Assembly (NCBI GenBank): GCA_037349315.1 | Contig: JBAIAC010000006.1 | Coordinates: 17,519,501 to 17,583,500, forward strand | Direction: 5' to 3' | DNA: 64,000 nt | Source of the DNA: Chelydra serpentina | Lineage: Eukaryota; Chordata; Testudines; Chelydridae | Shown here: positions 36,063 through 45,797 of the stretch, piece after piece | Position numbering within the stretch: position 1 is the first letter of the stretch | Layout: each line of letters begins with the position of its first letter | The notes under the pieces: generated by a model | Told to the model about the DNA's origin: nothing | Database searches by the model: none | What the model saw: only the letters and a program-made list of their open reading frames with translations | Program-made: the position numbers and the translations under genes

Positions 36063-36074
36063 GCCGCTACAATG

Positions 36075-37434
36075 GGTCATAGTGAAAGGTGAACTGTCAG
36101 GCTGGAGGGAGGTCACTAGTGGAGTTCCTCAGGGATCGGTCTTGGGACTAATCTTATTTAATATTTTTATTACTGACCTTGGCACAAAAAGTGGGAGTGT
36201 GCTAATACAATTTCCAGATGACACAAAGTTGGGAGGTATTGCCAATACAGAGAAGGACTGGAATATCATAAAAGATCTGGATGACCTCGTAAACTGGAGT
36301 AATAGAAATGGGATGAAATTGAATAGTGCAAAGTCAAGCATTTAGGGACTAACAAAAAGAATTTTTGCTATAAACTGGGGACTTATCAGTTGGGAGTGAC
36401 AGAGGAAGAGAAAGACCTGGTTTTATTGGTTGATCTTAGAATGACTATGAGCAGTCGATGTGATGCAGCCATGAAAAAGGCTAATGCAGTCCTAGGATGC
36501 ATCAGGCAAGGAATTTCTAGTAGAGAGAGGGAAGTGTTAATGCCATTATACAAGGCACTGGTGAGACCTCATCTAGAATACCGTCTGCATTTCTGGTCTC
36601 CCATATTTAAGAAAGATGAATTCAAACTGGAACAGGTACAAGGAAGGTGCATTTCCAAGGAATGCAAAACTACCTTATGAGGGGAGATTCAAAGAGCTTG
36701 CCTTGTTTAACCTAATCAAAAGAAGGCTATGGGGAGATACGATTGCTGTCTATAAATACACCAGAGGCATAAATACAAGGGAGAGAGAGGAGTTATTTAA
36801 ATTAAACACCACTGTGGACACAAGAACAAATGGTTATAAACAGGCCATCAATAAGTTTAGGTTTGAAATTAGGTGAAGGTTTCTAACCACCAGAAGAGTG
36901 AGGTTCTGGAACAGCCTTCCAAAGGGAGCCTAACTGGCTTCGAGACTGAGCTTGATAAGTTTATGGAGGGGATGGTATGATGAGGTTGCATACAATAGCA
37001 TGTGGCCCATTGGTGACTGCCAGTAGCAAAAATACCCAACTGTTGGATACAGGACACTGAATGGAGAGAGTTATGAGTTATTACAGAGAATTCTTTCCCA
37101 GGTATCTGCCTGCCAGGCCTTGCCCACATGTTCAGGGTCTAACTGATCGCCATATTTGGGCTCAGGAAGGGATTTTCCCCCAGGTCAGATTGGCAGAGAC
37201 CCTGGTTTTTTTTTCTCCTTCCTCTGTAGCATGGGGCACAGGTCACTTGCAGATTTATACGAGTGTAAATCATGAATTCTCTGTAACTGGATGTCTTTAA
37301 ACCATAATTTGAGGACTTCAGTAACTCAGCCGGAGATTAGGGTTCTATTTTAGGAGTGGGTAAGGTTCCTGCAATGTGCAGGTCAGAATAGATGATCACA
37401 ATGGTCCCTTCTGATCTTATGTGATTCTATGTGT
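36075..37434 (+). mobile_element. CR1-type LINE, 5'-truncated, forward strand
   Basis: The copy starts at the RT region and ends at a CR1-like tail (cagaatagatgatcacaatg, gtcccttctgatcttatgtg, attctatg). It has a long 3' untranslated stretch of about 450 bases (roughly 36,980-37,430). The family differs in sequence from the CR1s at 9.97 and 21.55 kb. Confidence 0.9.
36082..36876 (+). pseudogene. CR1-type RT C-terminal half, frameshifted
   Basis: RT blocks are clear: SGVPQGSVLGLILFNIFITD (residues about 13-32), then PDDTKLGG where the catalytic FADD box is expected but altered to FPDD, so the first aspartate position is preceded by proline rather than alanine. After a break, RPHLEYRLHFWSPIFKKDEF and LFNLIKRRLWGDTIAVYKY follow in other frames. 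At least two frameshifts separate the pieces (36,345-36,390 and about 36,650). It is a dead remnant of ORF2. Confidence 0.85.
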
Positions 37435-37898
37435 CAACAATTTCAAACCTCCCCCCCTCCGCCCCATCGCTCGATTCATCGAAAGTGACCTTTTCCTACA
37501 CATGGTTTCAGTTTCAATGAATTGACATTTTCCCGATGAAAAAATATTTAATCAGAAATATCCCAACAATCTCTAGTGTAAAAGACTACACAAGAAGCAG
37601 GGCAACAGCTAATCAGAACATATATGCTAATGGTTGTTCCAGCCTGACATGTTTCCTAGAAACTCAGCTGTGATAAATTTGATAAGGTTATCAATTATCC
37701 TATAAAGTGTTTTGGTGCTTGAACTGGCAACTAGTTTTAGATCTTTTAGGTAACTTAAAATGTTATGTCTGTTGCTCCTTTTTTGTTTTAAAAAATGGAA
37801 AGTGTATCACCATATGATCTATTTGGAAATGCACACAGGATTTTGAACTTATCCAGTGGACTTCTTTTGTGATCTTAGCTTGGGTACTTACTGATGCT
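37435..37898. other. unannotated DNA, possible MITE fragment
   Basis: Around 37,445-37,570 the sequence resembles the T- and A-rich inverted-repeat elements seen at 12.0-12.6 kb (gaattgacattttcccgatg). No clear ends were found. Nothing else is recognised up to the PLE insertion. Confidence 0.3.
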
Positions 37899-38269
37899 GA
37901 CTTTGTCTCAGGTATCAGAGGGGTAGCCGTGTTGGTCTGGATCTGTAATAGCGACAAAGGGTCCTGTGGCACCTTATAGACCAGTGGTCCCCAACCTTTT
38001 TGTGGCCAAGAGCACATTCATGTTTCCAGAAGAGTGTGGCGGGCGCCAACAATTTTTCAAGACTTATTTTGTATTTGTACATTAAATGATATGAAAACCA
38101 TCATATTTAATATTACATAATATATGAATCCATAAGATAAAAAAGGTAATTTTACATGTAAAAGGTATTAATTAAATTATTCGGCAATTATTCTTTCACC
38201 TTACCATTTGATTCTGCTCTTTTTTATTTAACTTTTTTTTTGGGGGGGCACAGTTCTGGGCAGTGGAGA

Positions 38270-38556
38270 GGGAAGCCGCAGCCCCGCGCCTGGCGGGGAC
38301 AGAGAACACCGGCACCTGCAGCCCCGGAGTTCTCTGTCTCCCGCAGGTGCGGAGCCGTGGGGCAGTGCCGAGGGAAGCTGCGGCCCCGCGCCTGCCGGGG
38401 ACAGAGAACACCGGCACTTGCAGCCCCAGAGTTCTCTGTCTCCGGCAGGCGTGGGGCCGTGGGGCAGCGTGGAGGGAAGCTGCGGCCCCGTGCCTGTCGG
38501 GGACAGAGATCACCGGCGCCTGTAGCCCGGCCTGCTGGGGACAGAGAACTCTGGGG
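38270..38556 (+). repeat. 102-bp GC-rich minisatellite inside the outer hAT
   Basis: Units begin at gggaagc(c/t)gc at 38,270, 38,372 and 38,474, giving a 102-base period with a third partial unit. Each holds ggggacagagaacaccggc and gagttctctgtctcc, themselves mutually inverted. Similar blocks recur after the nested element at about 39,150-39,215. Since 102 is a multiple of three, long open frames appear on both strands; they are not genes. Confidence 0.85.
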
Positions 38557-38562
38557 ATGCGG

Positions 38563-39127
38563 CAGTGGCGTAGCCAGGTTTAGAGCACAGGGGGAGCAGC
38601 GGCGCTATAAAAAGGCGCCTCCCTGCTCCCCCTGTACTCACCCGGTGGCGCTTTAAAGGGCCCGGGGCTCCAGCCGCTGCGGAGCCCCTGGCCTTTTAAA
38701 GTGCTCCCCGCAGCCCAGCTCTGGCAGCGGGGCTGGGGGAGCAGGGCGCTTTAAAAGGGCCAGCAGCTCCCTGCAGCGGCAGGAGCCTCCGGCCTTTTAA
38801 AGCGCCCCCCCCACGCCCTGCTGCCGGAGCTAGGCTGGGGGGGGGCGCTTTAAAGGGCCAGTGGCTCCCCGCAGTGGCAGGAGCCACCGGCCTTTCAAAG
38901 CGCTGGCCTTTTAAAGCGCCCCCCGCAGCCCCGCTGCCGGAGCTAGGCTGGGGGGGGGGGGGGCGCTTTAAAAGGCCGGCGGCTCCTGCCGCTGCGGGGA
39001 GCCACTAGCCCTTTAAAGCGCCCCCCCGAGCCCGGCTCCCACAGCAGGGCTCAGGCGGAGACTTAGCGCTGCTTTTCCTCACGGGGGAGCGGCCGTTCCC
39101 ACTGCTCCCCCACTAGCTACGCTAGTG
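38563..39127. mobile_element. hAT-like element (inner), nested in the outer hAT
   Basis: The ends cagtggcgtag and ctacgctagtg are inverted repeats with two differences. They are flanked by ggatgcgg (38,555-38,562) and ggctgcgg (39,128-39,135), an 8-bp duplication matching at 7 positions. The 565-bp interior is an array of cgctttaaa and tttaaagcg blocks in alternating orientation. No transposase is present. The ends and the 8-bp duplication fit hAT; the interior composition is unusual. Confidence 0.8.
38640..39030. repeat. alternating inverted array of GCGCTTTAAA blocks
   Basis: Eight or nine blocks of ggcgctttaaa(a)ggg and its reverse complement alternate near 38,646, 38,693, 38,747, 38,793, 38,844, 38,890-38,915, 38,964 and 39,010, spaced about 45-55 bases apart. 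Between them lie gctccccgcagcggcagga-type spacers that also appear in both orientations, plus a run of G near 38,951. The whole could fold into multiple hairpins. Confidence 0.75.
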
Positions 39128-39322
39128 GGCTGCGGGCGCCGGTGTTCTCTGCCGGGGACAGAGAACACCGGCGCCCGCAGCCCCAGAGTTCTCTGTCCCC
39201 AGCAGGCCGGGGCAGCAGCTTCTCTCCCCTTCTGGGCACTAGTTGGTGGGCGGGTGTCCATAAATGCCCTGGCGGGCGCCATGGCACCCGCGGTCACCGC
39301 GTTGGAGACCACTGTTATAGAC

Positions 39323-39430
39323 TAACAGATGTATTGGAGCATAAGTTTTCGTGGGTGAATACCCACTTCATCGGATGCAACCGACGAAGTGGGTATTCAC
39401 CCACGAATGCTTATGCTCCAATATGTCTGT
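39323..39430. ncRNA. paired hammerhead-ribozyme-like motifs, both strands
   Basis: Both arms of the PLE foldback carry the hammerhead order. On the plus strand from 39,382: ccgacga, stem gtgggt-attc-acccac, then gaat and gcttatgctcc. On the reverse strand: ccgatga, the same stem, gaaa and acttatgctcc. The conserved box CUGAUGA is altered in both (CCGACGA and CCGATGA), so activity is doubtful. Confidence 0.5.
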
Positions 39431-39476
39431 TAGTCTATAAGGTGCCTCAGGACCCTTTGTCGCGACTTTGTCTCAG

Positions 39477-40735
39477 TTTCCTTTAATGTAAAATGGCCTT
39501 AATGATGATGATCTATTTTACATAGATGTTGTGATGCTGTTTCCTTTAACATTTGTAAAGTACTTTAAGATAGTAGGAGAGAAGATGGCTATAAAACTGC
39601 TAAGCATTGCTATATGGAGGCATGCAGGGACACATTGTTCTTGGCCCTTGAGTGCAGAACGCAGAAGGATGTACTTTCCTGTTTCTCGCCTTACATATTC
39701 TGGTCTTCTGCGAGTGCAGGGAATGTATCTCAAATGGGGTGCAGAAGGGGACATTCTTGTACTGCAAACTCACATTGGGTCCAGGTTGCAGATAAAGAGC
39801 ACTGTGTTCCTGGATGGGCTGCCTTTGAGATGACATGATAAACTGAGGTGTTATTAGGTCCTGCCTTCTTCACTTTAAGAACCTGTGGCATGTTTTCTCA
39901 AGGGGAGGGATGTTAGCGCTGTTCAGATTCCAATTGGGAGGATTACATTCTCTGTCCTTTCACTTAGTCATAGTATTCTTCACTGTCTGAACAGTTGGCA
40001 GATTTCACCGATTGCTGCATGTCAGAGGTGGGTACAGTGTTCCTTTTACATATTTTGTAAAGCGCTTTTGGAACCGTCTGAATGAAAGGTACTAGACAAA
40101 CATAAGTCACCATCCTCTGTTATAACTCGACTACAGCGAAGAGCTGAGAAACTAAACAATGCTGTTAGGGACCATCTTAGTACTGATAAAGGAAAACAGT
40201 TGACATTTGCTGCAGGTAGTTTTACTTAGAGATGTGTCGCCATGTCTCAGAAAGATATAATCAGCTATGTGAAGTCTGAGTGATATCAGAGGAAATAGAG
40301 AGAAGAACAGGCCTGTACAGGACTGAAGTATTTCTCTTCCATGCTTAGAAAGGGAGATAACTTTTGAAGTACTAACCAAAGGGACTTACTGGCAGACACT
40401 GGTAAAGAGACTGCAGAAAAAAGTTGATCTGTCATGAGTCATGACCTTGCATCTTACAGCTCCTGTATGCGTAACAGCATAGTTGTAAATAGCACTGATA
40501 CTGGTGTAATATTGGCATTTAATTCAACATAGAGAGCAAGGGAGAGTAGGGAGAAACAGATAAAGATCAAATTCATCCCTGCTATAACTCCTTTCAAGTC
40601 ATCAAAACTAAAGCATTGATGAACTTGGCCCAAGTGCACATAAAAGTTTAGCAGCTATGAAGGAAACTTAAGAAATATCTTTTGTACTGAGGAAGAGGAA
40701 ACTTATAAAAATACATTTTGATGGGAGAGAAACAT
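39477..40735. other. unannotated DNA
   Basis: No gene or classified repeat is recognised. Short overlapping frames occur near 39.5-39.84 kb on both strands without recognisable domains. Confidence 0.4.
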
Positions 40736-40749
40736 TTTAAATATCTAGT

Positions 40750-40932
40750 ATCAGAGGGGTAGCCATGTTAGTCTGGATCTGTAGAAGCGACATAGAGTCC
40801 TGTGGCACCTTATAGACTAACAGACGTATCGGAGCATCAGCTTTCGTGGGTGAATACCCACTTCGTCGGATGCATGGTATGAGCCGATACGTCTGTTAGT
40901 CTATAAGGTGCCACAGGACTCTTTGTCGCTTC
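40750..40932. mobile_element. PLE terminal foldback with 14-bp TSD
   Basis: The 183-bp insertion is flanked by a perfect 14-bp duplication, tttaaatatctagt at 40,736-40,749 and 40,933-40,946. It starts atcagaggggtagccatgtt. Arms of about 49 bp pair with one mismatch: gaagcgacatagagtcctgt at about 40,785 against the end aggactctttgtcgcttc. The asymmetric centre (about 40,835-40,880) holds a hammerhead-like core on the reverse strand: ccgacga, stem, gaaa, gctgatgctc. It is the uninterrupted counterpart of the 37.9-kb copy. Confidence 0.92.
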
Positions 40933-40946
40933 TTTAAATATCTAGT

Positions 40947-42085
40947 CTATCTACCTGTGTAACATCATTACCCACTTGACACTTCCTCTCTTGGGTAATT
41001 ATTTTCTGACAACCTAAATTTCCCCTAAATTTTAGCTGAACGAGTGACTCATATACGCTGCACTTCAAAACTCTGTTTCTGTGAATAGACTGTTTGCTGA
41101 GCTCTAGCTCAAAGATGGTTGCCTTTCAGTGGCAGGTGGGTGTTTCCTGTAGAGTGTCAAGTTTTCCGGTAGTCCCTTTAATTCAATGGAGCTGCACCTG
41201 CTTTCATAACAGCCAGTTTGTTCCACTATCTCTGTTCTATTCAGGTGTGTCTATTGCATCCATCACTGTGGTATCTGGGATACTTCTGGATGAAGGGTAC
41301 CATAGTGTATAATTGTAAAGTGCTATTATTATTCTCCCCATGGCCAAATTAATATTACCTGGGGACCTAGCCATACCCCCGTGGGGCCTCTCTATCCCTA
41401 ACCATATGCAGTTGCTTCACCTTTGTGTTGGCTAGCAGGAGGCTTCAACATTAAAACAATAGGGCAGTTAACAGCTCTCTTTCAAACTGTCTGCAGGTTC
41501 ACGTATCAGTTACACTCAGGTCACATTTTCAATATATAAATATATATTTTTGCATACACAAGGAGTAGAAATGTTCTTGTTTAAAATGGAAGGTGAGATT
41601 CTGACTCATCTTGTGGCTCCAGGAGCTGGGGCCCTAGATTTGCTCCTATTGTGCCTATGCCTAATCTGATCTTGGTTCTCCCTAGAGTCTCTCTCTCTCT
41701 CATCTGCAGTTTATCTATGTCTTCATTGAACATCTCCCTTACTATACAATTAACTTGTAGAACTCATTGCCCCAAAACATTATTAATACAAAAATGAGCA
41801 TAAATTTGGCTGATATTCATACTAACAGAGGACATATATCTGCAGTCACATTAGCTAAGATACAAAATTAAGGGATATGATTAATCAGATCACGATTTTC
41901 CAACTTTATGCCTCCTCCCATCATCCCTCAAATGGTAACAGCATGAGATTTGGAAGAAACTCCCAATGTAGGTATGTTATTGCAAGTTATTCAACTGTGA
42001 GGGTTTTATTCCTTCCTCCGGAGCATCTACTGGGGCCACAATACTAGACTAGGCAAACTATGGGCTGATCTGTATGACAGTTTCT
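40947..42085. other. unannotated DNA
   Basis: No gene or known repeat is seen. A short CT run occurs near 41,690-41,700. Confidence 0.4.
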
Positions 42086-42089
42086 ATAT

Positions 42090-42360
42090 TTTTTCCCCAC
42101 AGATTTAGGAGCCAATATTGAAACATTATGCAAACATACCTAAATCCAGCAAACCACTTAAATACATGCTCATGCTTAACTTTAAGCATGTGCATAAATC
42201 CATCCCTATTCAGCAAAGCACTGAAGTATGTGCTTAATTTTAAGGACATGAGTATTCCCACTGAAGCCAAGTACTTTGTTGAATTGGAGTGATAAACCTT
42301 ATTTATAACAATAGTCTGATTGAAGTCACGGGAACGACTCACGTATGTAAGGCCTACTCA
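42090..42360. repeat. palindromic dispersed repeat
   Basis: Motifs such as catgcttaactttaagcatg (about 42,172-42,191) and gtgcttaattttaaggacat occur in mutually inverted order, with gcaaagcactgaag in the centre. Similar inverted strings are spread across turtle and bird genomes as small MITE-type repeats. A 94-codon open frame on the reverse strand is a by-product. Confidence 0.5.
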
Positions 42361-42890
42361 TGCAACAAAAAGTAATGGTTTTTAGGATTAGATAATTATT
42401 TTAGAGATTATGGTACGCTTTAGTATTTCAAACAATATATAGTCATCCCCTTTTTAATAAAATACACTATTAAAGATAATGGGAGGAATCTGGATTCTCC
42501 ATTACATTCTCTTTAGCTTCCATTAACAATAAACCTTTTTTTAAAAAAAAGCATATACCTGGAATTCTTTCTTAAATAACTGATGATATCAGCCCTGCTC
42601 AGGGACCATTGGCACTACCAGCTATTGCTTTGAAGAGATACTACTAAAACCGTATTTCAGTACAACACCTTTAAAGGGATCTGAGTTTTCTCATGAACAA
42701 AATGGATATTTACATTTATAGTACTTTAAAAACCATATTTAAAAATGGGACTTAATGAAAGACAGCCTGTGACCTTTCGAGCTGTCTCACTTCCACAACA
42801 GTGGAGTCTGTTTTATGTTATTGTAATAATAATGTTAGAAAAAGCAAAAGGAAACGTTACTAATGGATGGTAAGTAACAATAGGAATACA

Positions 42891-43267
42891 AAACGAAAAT
42901 AAGAAAGAAAAACGTGTAGCACCTTAGGGTACGTCTATACTTACCCGTCGCGTCGGAGGAGTCCAATTGATCTTCTGGGTTCAATTTATCGCGTCTTGTC
43001 TAGACGTGATAAATCGAACCAGGAAGTGCTCCCCCATCGATGCCGGTAATCCTGCTCGACGAGCGGAGTAGGCGGAGTCGACGGGGGAGCCTGCGCGCCG
43101 CGTGTGGACCACAGGTAAGTTCGAACTAAGAGACTTCGACTTCAGCTACGTTATTAACGTAGCTGAAGTTGCGTATCTTAGTTCGACAGGGGGGGTTAGT
43201 GTAGACCTAGCCTTAGAGACTAACAAATTTATTTCAGCATAAGCTTTCGTGGGTTAGTACCCACTTT
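42891..43267 (-). mobile_element. PLE 3' terminus with 13-bp TSD, split by a MITE
   Basis: Perfect duplications caataggaataca lie at 42,878-42,890 and 43,268-43,280. The PLE itself is only about 90 bases: gaaaataagaaagaaaaacg, gtagcacctta, then after the nested MITE gagactaacaaatttatttc, agcataagctttcgtggg and acccacttt. On the reverse strand it stops within the hammerhead-like stem, so it is a severe 5' truncation. The same tail occurs at 58.76 kb, where a longer piece is kept. Confidence 0.9.
42927..43212. mobile_element. PIF/Harbinger-type MITE with TTA duplication
   Basis: The PLE string gcaccttagagactaac is interrupted at TTA: tta at 42,924-42,926 and again at 43,213-43,215. The ends gggtacgtctatac and gtgtagacctagcc are inverted. 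A 3-bp TTA duplication is typical of PIF/Harbinger. Two internal palindromes are strong: 42,978-43,020 and 43,121-43,186, the latter with a perfect 13-bp core stem ttcagctacgtta around one unpaired base. The 286-bp element has no coding capacity. Confidence 0.88.
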
Positions 43268-43280
43268 CAATAGGAATACA

Positions 43281-44262
43281 GTAGCATCACAGGAGACACC
43301 ACAGCTGCCTAGATCCATATTCACTATATAGGATGGAGGGTCATATTCAGCCTTGATATAAGTAGGCATATTTTAATTATCCATTATAATTTATTATTTG
43401 TTAAGCACTGAAAGTCTGCTCTACGCTGAACAAAGCCAAAATACAGGCAGCACTTTCTCCATAGTATTTAAAGTCTCAGGACTCAGTTGTGCAATCCCTA
43501 CACTCATTGCTTTCAACATACCCACCAGATTAATGCAATTGGCCTAAATTTGAGCCTGGGGACCTATGTTAGGTTTCCAAATCCATATTTAGGCATATCA
43601 AAATAAGCGTCCTGATTTTTAAAAGTGCTGAGCACCCACAAAGCCCACTGAATCCATGATAGCCTGCAAGTGGTGTTCTGAAATGAGTAAAACTAAACAC
43701 AGAAATCATCTTACCAAGGATGGGAAAGAATTGTCAAGGGTGGGAGTGCCCATTTATTGGCAAAACAGCTAGTAAGCCATGAATTTATGTCATGAATTAG
43801 CATGATGGTCAGAGCTGTGTGCCCCTTAGTATTATGCATAAGTGTTAAGTCAGGTTAAGAAAATACTTTAGCTGGCTCAGATTCAGTACAGCTCTTATGT
43901 CAGTACAAGCCATCTAGAACTGCTCTATTTCATATTCAGATGTGCAAACCCCACAAAAGAATCAGCTGAGAAAATCTTCAAAAATGCCCTAAAGACTAAA
44001 CAAATGCATGCAGTTGAAAGGATGCTATGGAAACACTTTAGCTTGATCTCTAAAATGTCTTGAGCTCAGCCTGTTTGGGGTGGTTCTACTTTGCAAACCT
44101 CTTTCTTGCGGCACAACCTCTCTTTGTTTTGCACGCTATGTTTCAGTATATACTTGGGACATAATGAACAAGCAAGGTAGGCAAGGACCTGAGGGCTATT
44201 TATTACCTTATTGCATTTTTGACCTTTCATATTTTCAGGGAATAAAATAAGACTGTATTTAG
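43281..44262. other. unannotated DNA with a small dispersed-repeat fragment
   Basis: Near 43,540-43,640 motifs such as atttaggcatatcaaa and agtgctgagcaccca resemble common small reptile repeats, without clear ends. No gene is supported. Confidence 0.35.
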
Positions 44263-44264
44263 AA

Positions 44265-44440
44265 TGCATTCCACATATGCTTTACACATTAATGAAACCT
44301 CACAGCAACCCTGGCAAGTGCACATCATTATCCCCATTTTACAGATGGAGAAACTGAGGTGTAAAGCTGTTCAAGGTCACACTAGGAAGTCAATGACAGA
44401 GCATAATATAGACACCAGAAATACTGGCAGCAATGCTGTG
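44265..44440 (-). repeat. MIR-type SINE, reverse strand
   Basis: Reverse-complement MIR blocks are seen on the plus strand: cattaatgaaacctcacagc, catcattatccccattttac, agatggagaaactgaggtgt and ttcaaggtcacactaggaag, then tgacagagc. The tRNA-like head is poorly preserved. Confidence 0.82.
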
Positions 44441-44654
44441 CTCTGACAAGAGCATATTATTGGCCTAGTTAAAGGGAACACGCAAGTACTAGATTTTTTA
44501 GCAGGTGCAAACACCTGCTAAGTGCATGATCAAGTATTAGGTTTGGAGCTAGGAGGAGTAATTATTAGAGGAGCTTGAATACTTTGTTATTATTGTTAAT
44601 AATATTCCTCAGGAGTGCTCATGATTATTTATGGACTACTTATTAACATATATT
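44441..44654. other. spacer with perfect short hairpin
   Basis: ttagcaggtg and cacctgctaa (44,498-44,521) form a perfect 10-bp stem with a 4-base loop caaa. Nothing else is recognised. Confidence 0.6.
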
Positions 44655-44822
44655 TCAACTGTCAAATGCAGCCCAATATGCTGTTAGCCTTCTTGGCAAC
44701 AAGGGCACACTGTTGACTCATATCCAGCTTCTCGTCCACTGTAATCACCAAGTCCTTTTCTGCAGAACTGCCGTTTAGCCAGTCAGCCATTGAGCCATTG
44801 ATCACTCCTTAAGCCTCATGAT

Positions 44823-45797
44823 CTAGGAGCTTTCTATCCACCTTATAGTCCATTCATCCAATCCATACTTTTTTAACTTGCTGTCAAGAATACTGTGGGA
44901 GACTGTATCAAAAGCTTTGCTAAAGTCAAGATATATCACATCCACCACTTTCCCCATATCCACAGAGCCAGTTATCTCATCATAGAAGGCAGTCAGGTTG
45001 GTGAATCCATGTAGACTGCTCCTGATCACCTTCCTCTCCTCTAAGTGCTTCAAAATGGATTCCTTTAGGACCTGCTTCATGATTTTTCCAGGGATTGAGG
45101 TAAGGCTCAGAAGCTGGGAATAAGTGACAGGGAACGGATCGCTTGATGTTTACCTGTTCTGTTCGTTCCCTTTGGGGTACTAGGCATTGGCCACTGTTTG
45201 AAGACAGGATACTGGGCTAGATGGACCTTTGGTCTGACCCAGTATGGCCGCTCTTATGAGGCTGACTGGTCTGTAGTTCCCCGGATTCTCCTTCTTCCCT
45301 TTTTTAATGATGGGCACTATATTTGCCTTTTTCCAGTCGCCCGGGACCTTCCCCGATCACCACGTGTTTTCAAAGATAATGGCCAATGGCTCTGCAATCA
45401 CATCAGCCAACTCCCTCAGCACCCTTGGATGCATTAGATTCGGACCCATGGACTTGTGCATGTTCAGCTTTTCTAAATAGTCCTTAACCTGTTCTTTCAC
45501 CATTGAGGGCTGCTCACCTCCTCCCCGTATTGTGCTGTTCAGTGCAGCAGTCTGGGAGCTGACCTTGCCTGTGAAGACTGAGGCAAAAAAAGCATTGAGT
45601 ACTTCAGCTTTTTCCACATTATCTGTCACTAGGTTGCCTCCCCCATTTAGTAAGAGTCCCACACTTTCCCTGACCTTCCTCTTGTTGAATAGTTTCTTAC
45701 CTCTATTTGCACTGGGGGTACATGGGTTCTCCTCTTTCTTCTTCTGGAGGTCACATGCTGCCAGTTTTATTCCCCGTTCTGCACTGCCCTCTCTCAT
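44823..45797 (-). pseudogene. CR1 ORF2 linker and RT, interrupted
   Basis: The upstream piece (45,797-45,357) reads [35 protein letters not shown] and then the first RT block [20 protein letters not shown]. In active CR1 this block is KSPGPDGIHPRVL, so the catalytic-fold aspartate is changed. The downstream piece (45,080-44,823) reads MKQVLKESILKHLEER and DVIYLDFSKAFDTVSHSIL, the RT block with the first catalytic aspartate (YLDFSKAFD). Between them sit frameshifts and the nested LINE tail. Confidence 0.85.
45111..45258 (+). mobile_element. LINE 3' tail (TTCTTATG family) nested in the CR1
   Basis: The block ends gatggacctttggtctgacc, cagtatggccgctcttatg, identical in layout to the end of the LINE at 47.34-49.06 kb. 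CR1 sequence resumes exactly after it with aggctgactggtctg; aggct is present on both sides and may be a short target duplication. About 148 bases, no coding sequence. Confidence 0.85.

Larger units (their letters stand above)
37982..39314. mobile_element. hAT element (outer), nested in the PLE foldback
   Basis: Inverted ends cagtggtccccaac and gttggagaccactg are flanked by a perfect 8-bp duplication, ttatagac at 37,974-37,981 and 39,315-39,322. The duplicated octamer is part of the PLE sequence ttatagactaacag, which proves the order of insertion. The element is 1,333 bp, of which 565 bp plus its duplication are a second hAT. No transposase reading frame is recognisable; the interior holds a 102-bp minisatellite. 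Confidence 0.93.
37912..39463. mobile_element. PLE terminal foldback, interrupted by hAT elements
   Basis: This insertion is bracketed by a perfect 13-bp duplication, gactttgtctcag at 37,899-37,911 and 39,464-39,476. Without the nested DNA it is a hairpin. The left arm (gcgacaaagggtcctgtggc onward, resuming at 39,323) pairs with the right arm that ends gaccctttgtcgc, meeting near 39,380, with arms of about 83 bp. The sequence is the PLE terminal region (gaggggtagccgtg, agactaacag, cccacttc). A hAT split the left arm at 37,981. No coding sequence is present. Confidence 0.88.

Noticed and set aside
38196..38656. Overlapping open frames of 105, 138 and 106 codons on both strands
   Set aside because: They lie in the 102-bp minisatellite; the period is a multiple of three and GC-rich, so all frames stay open. 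The repeated peptides have no known domain.
38270..39215. Possible CRISPR-like array because of regular spacing
   Set aside because: Units are contiguous tandem repeats without unique spacers, in a eukaryotic transposon.
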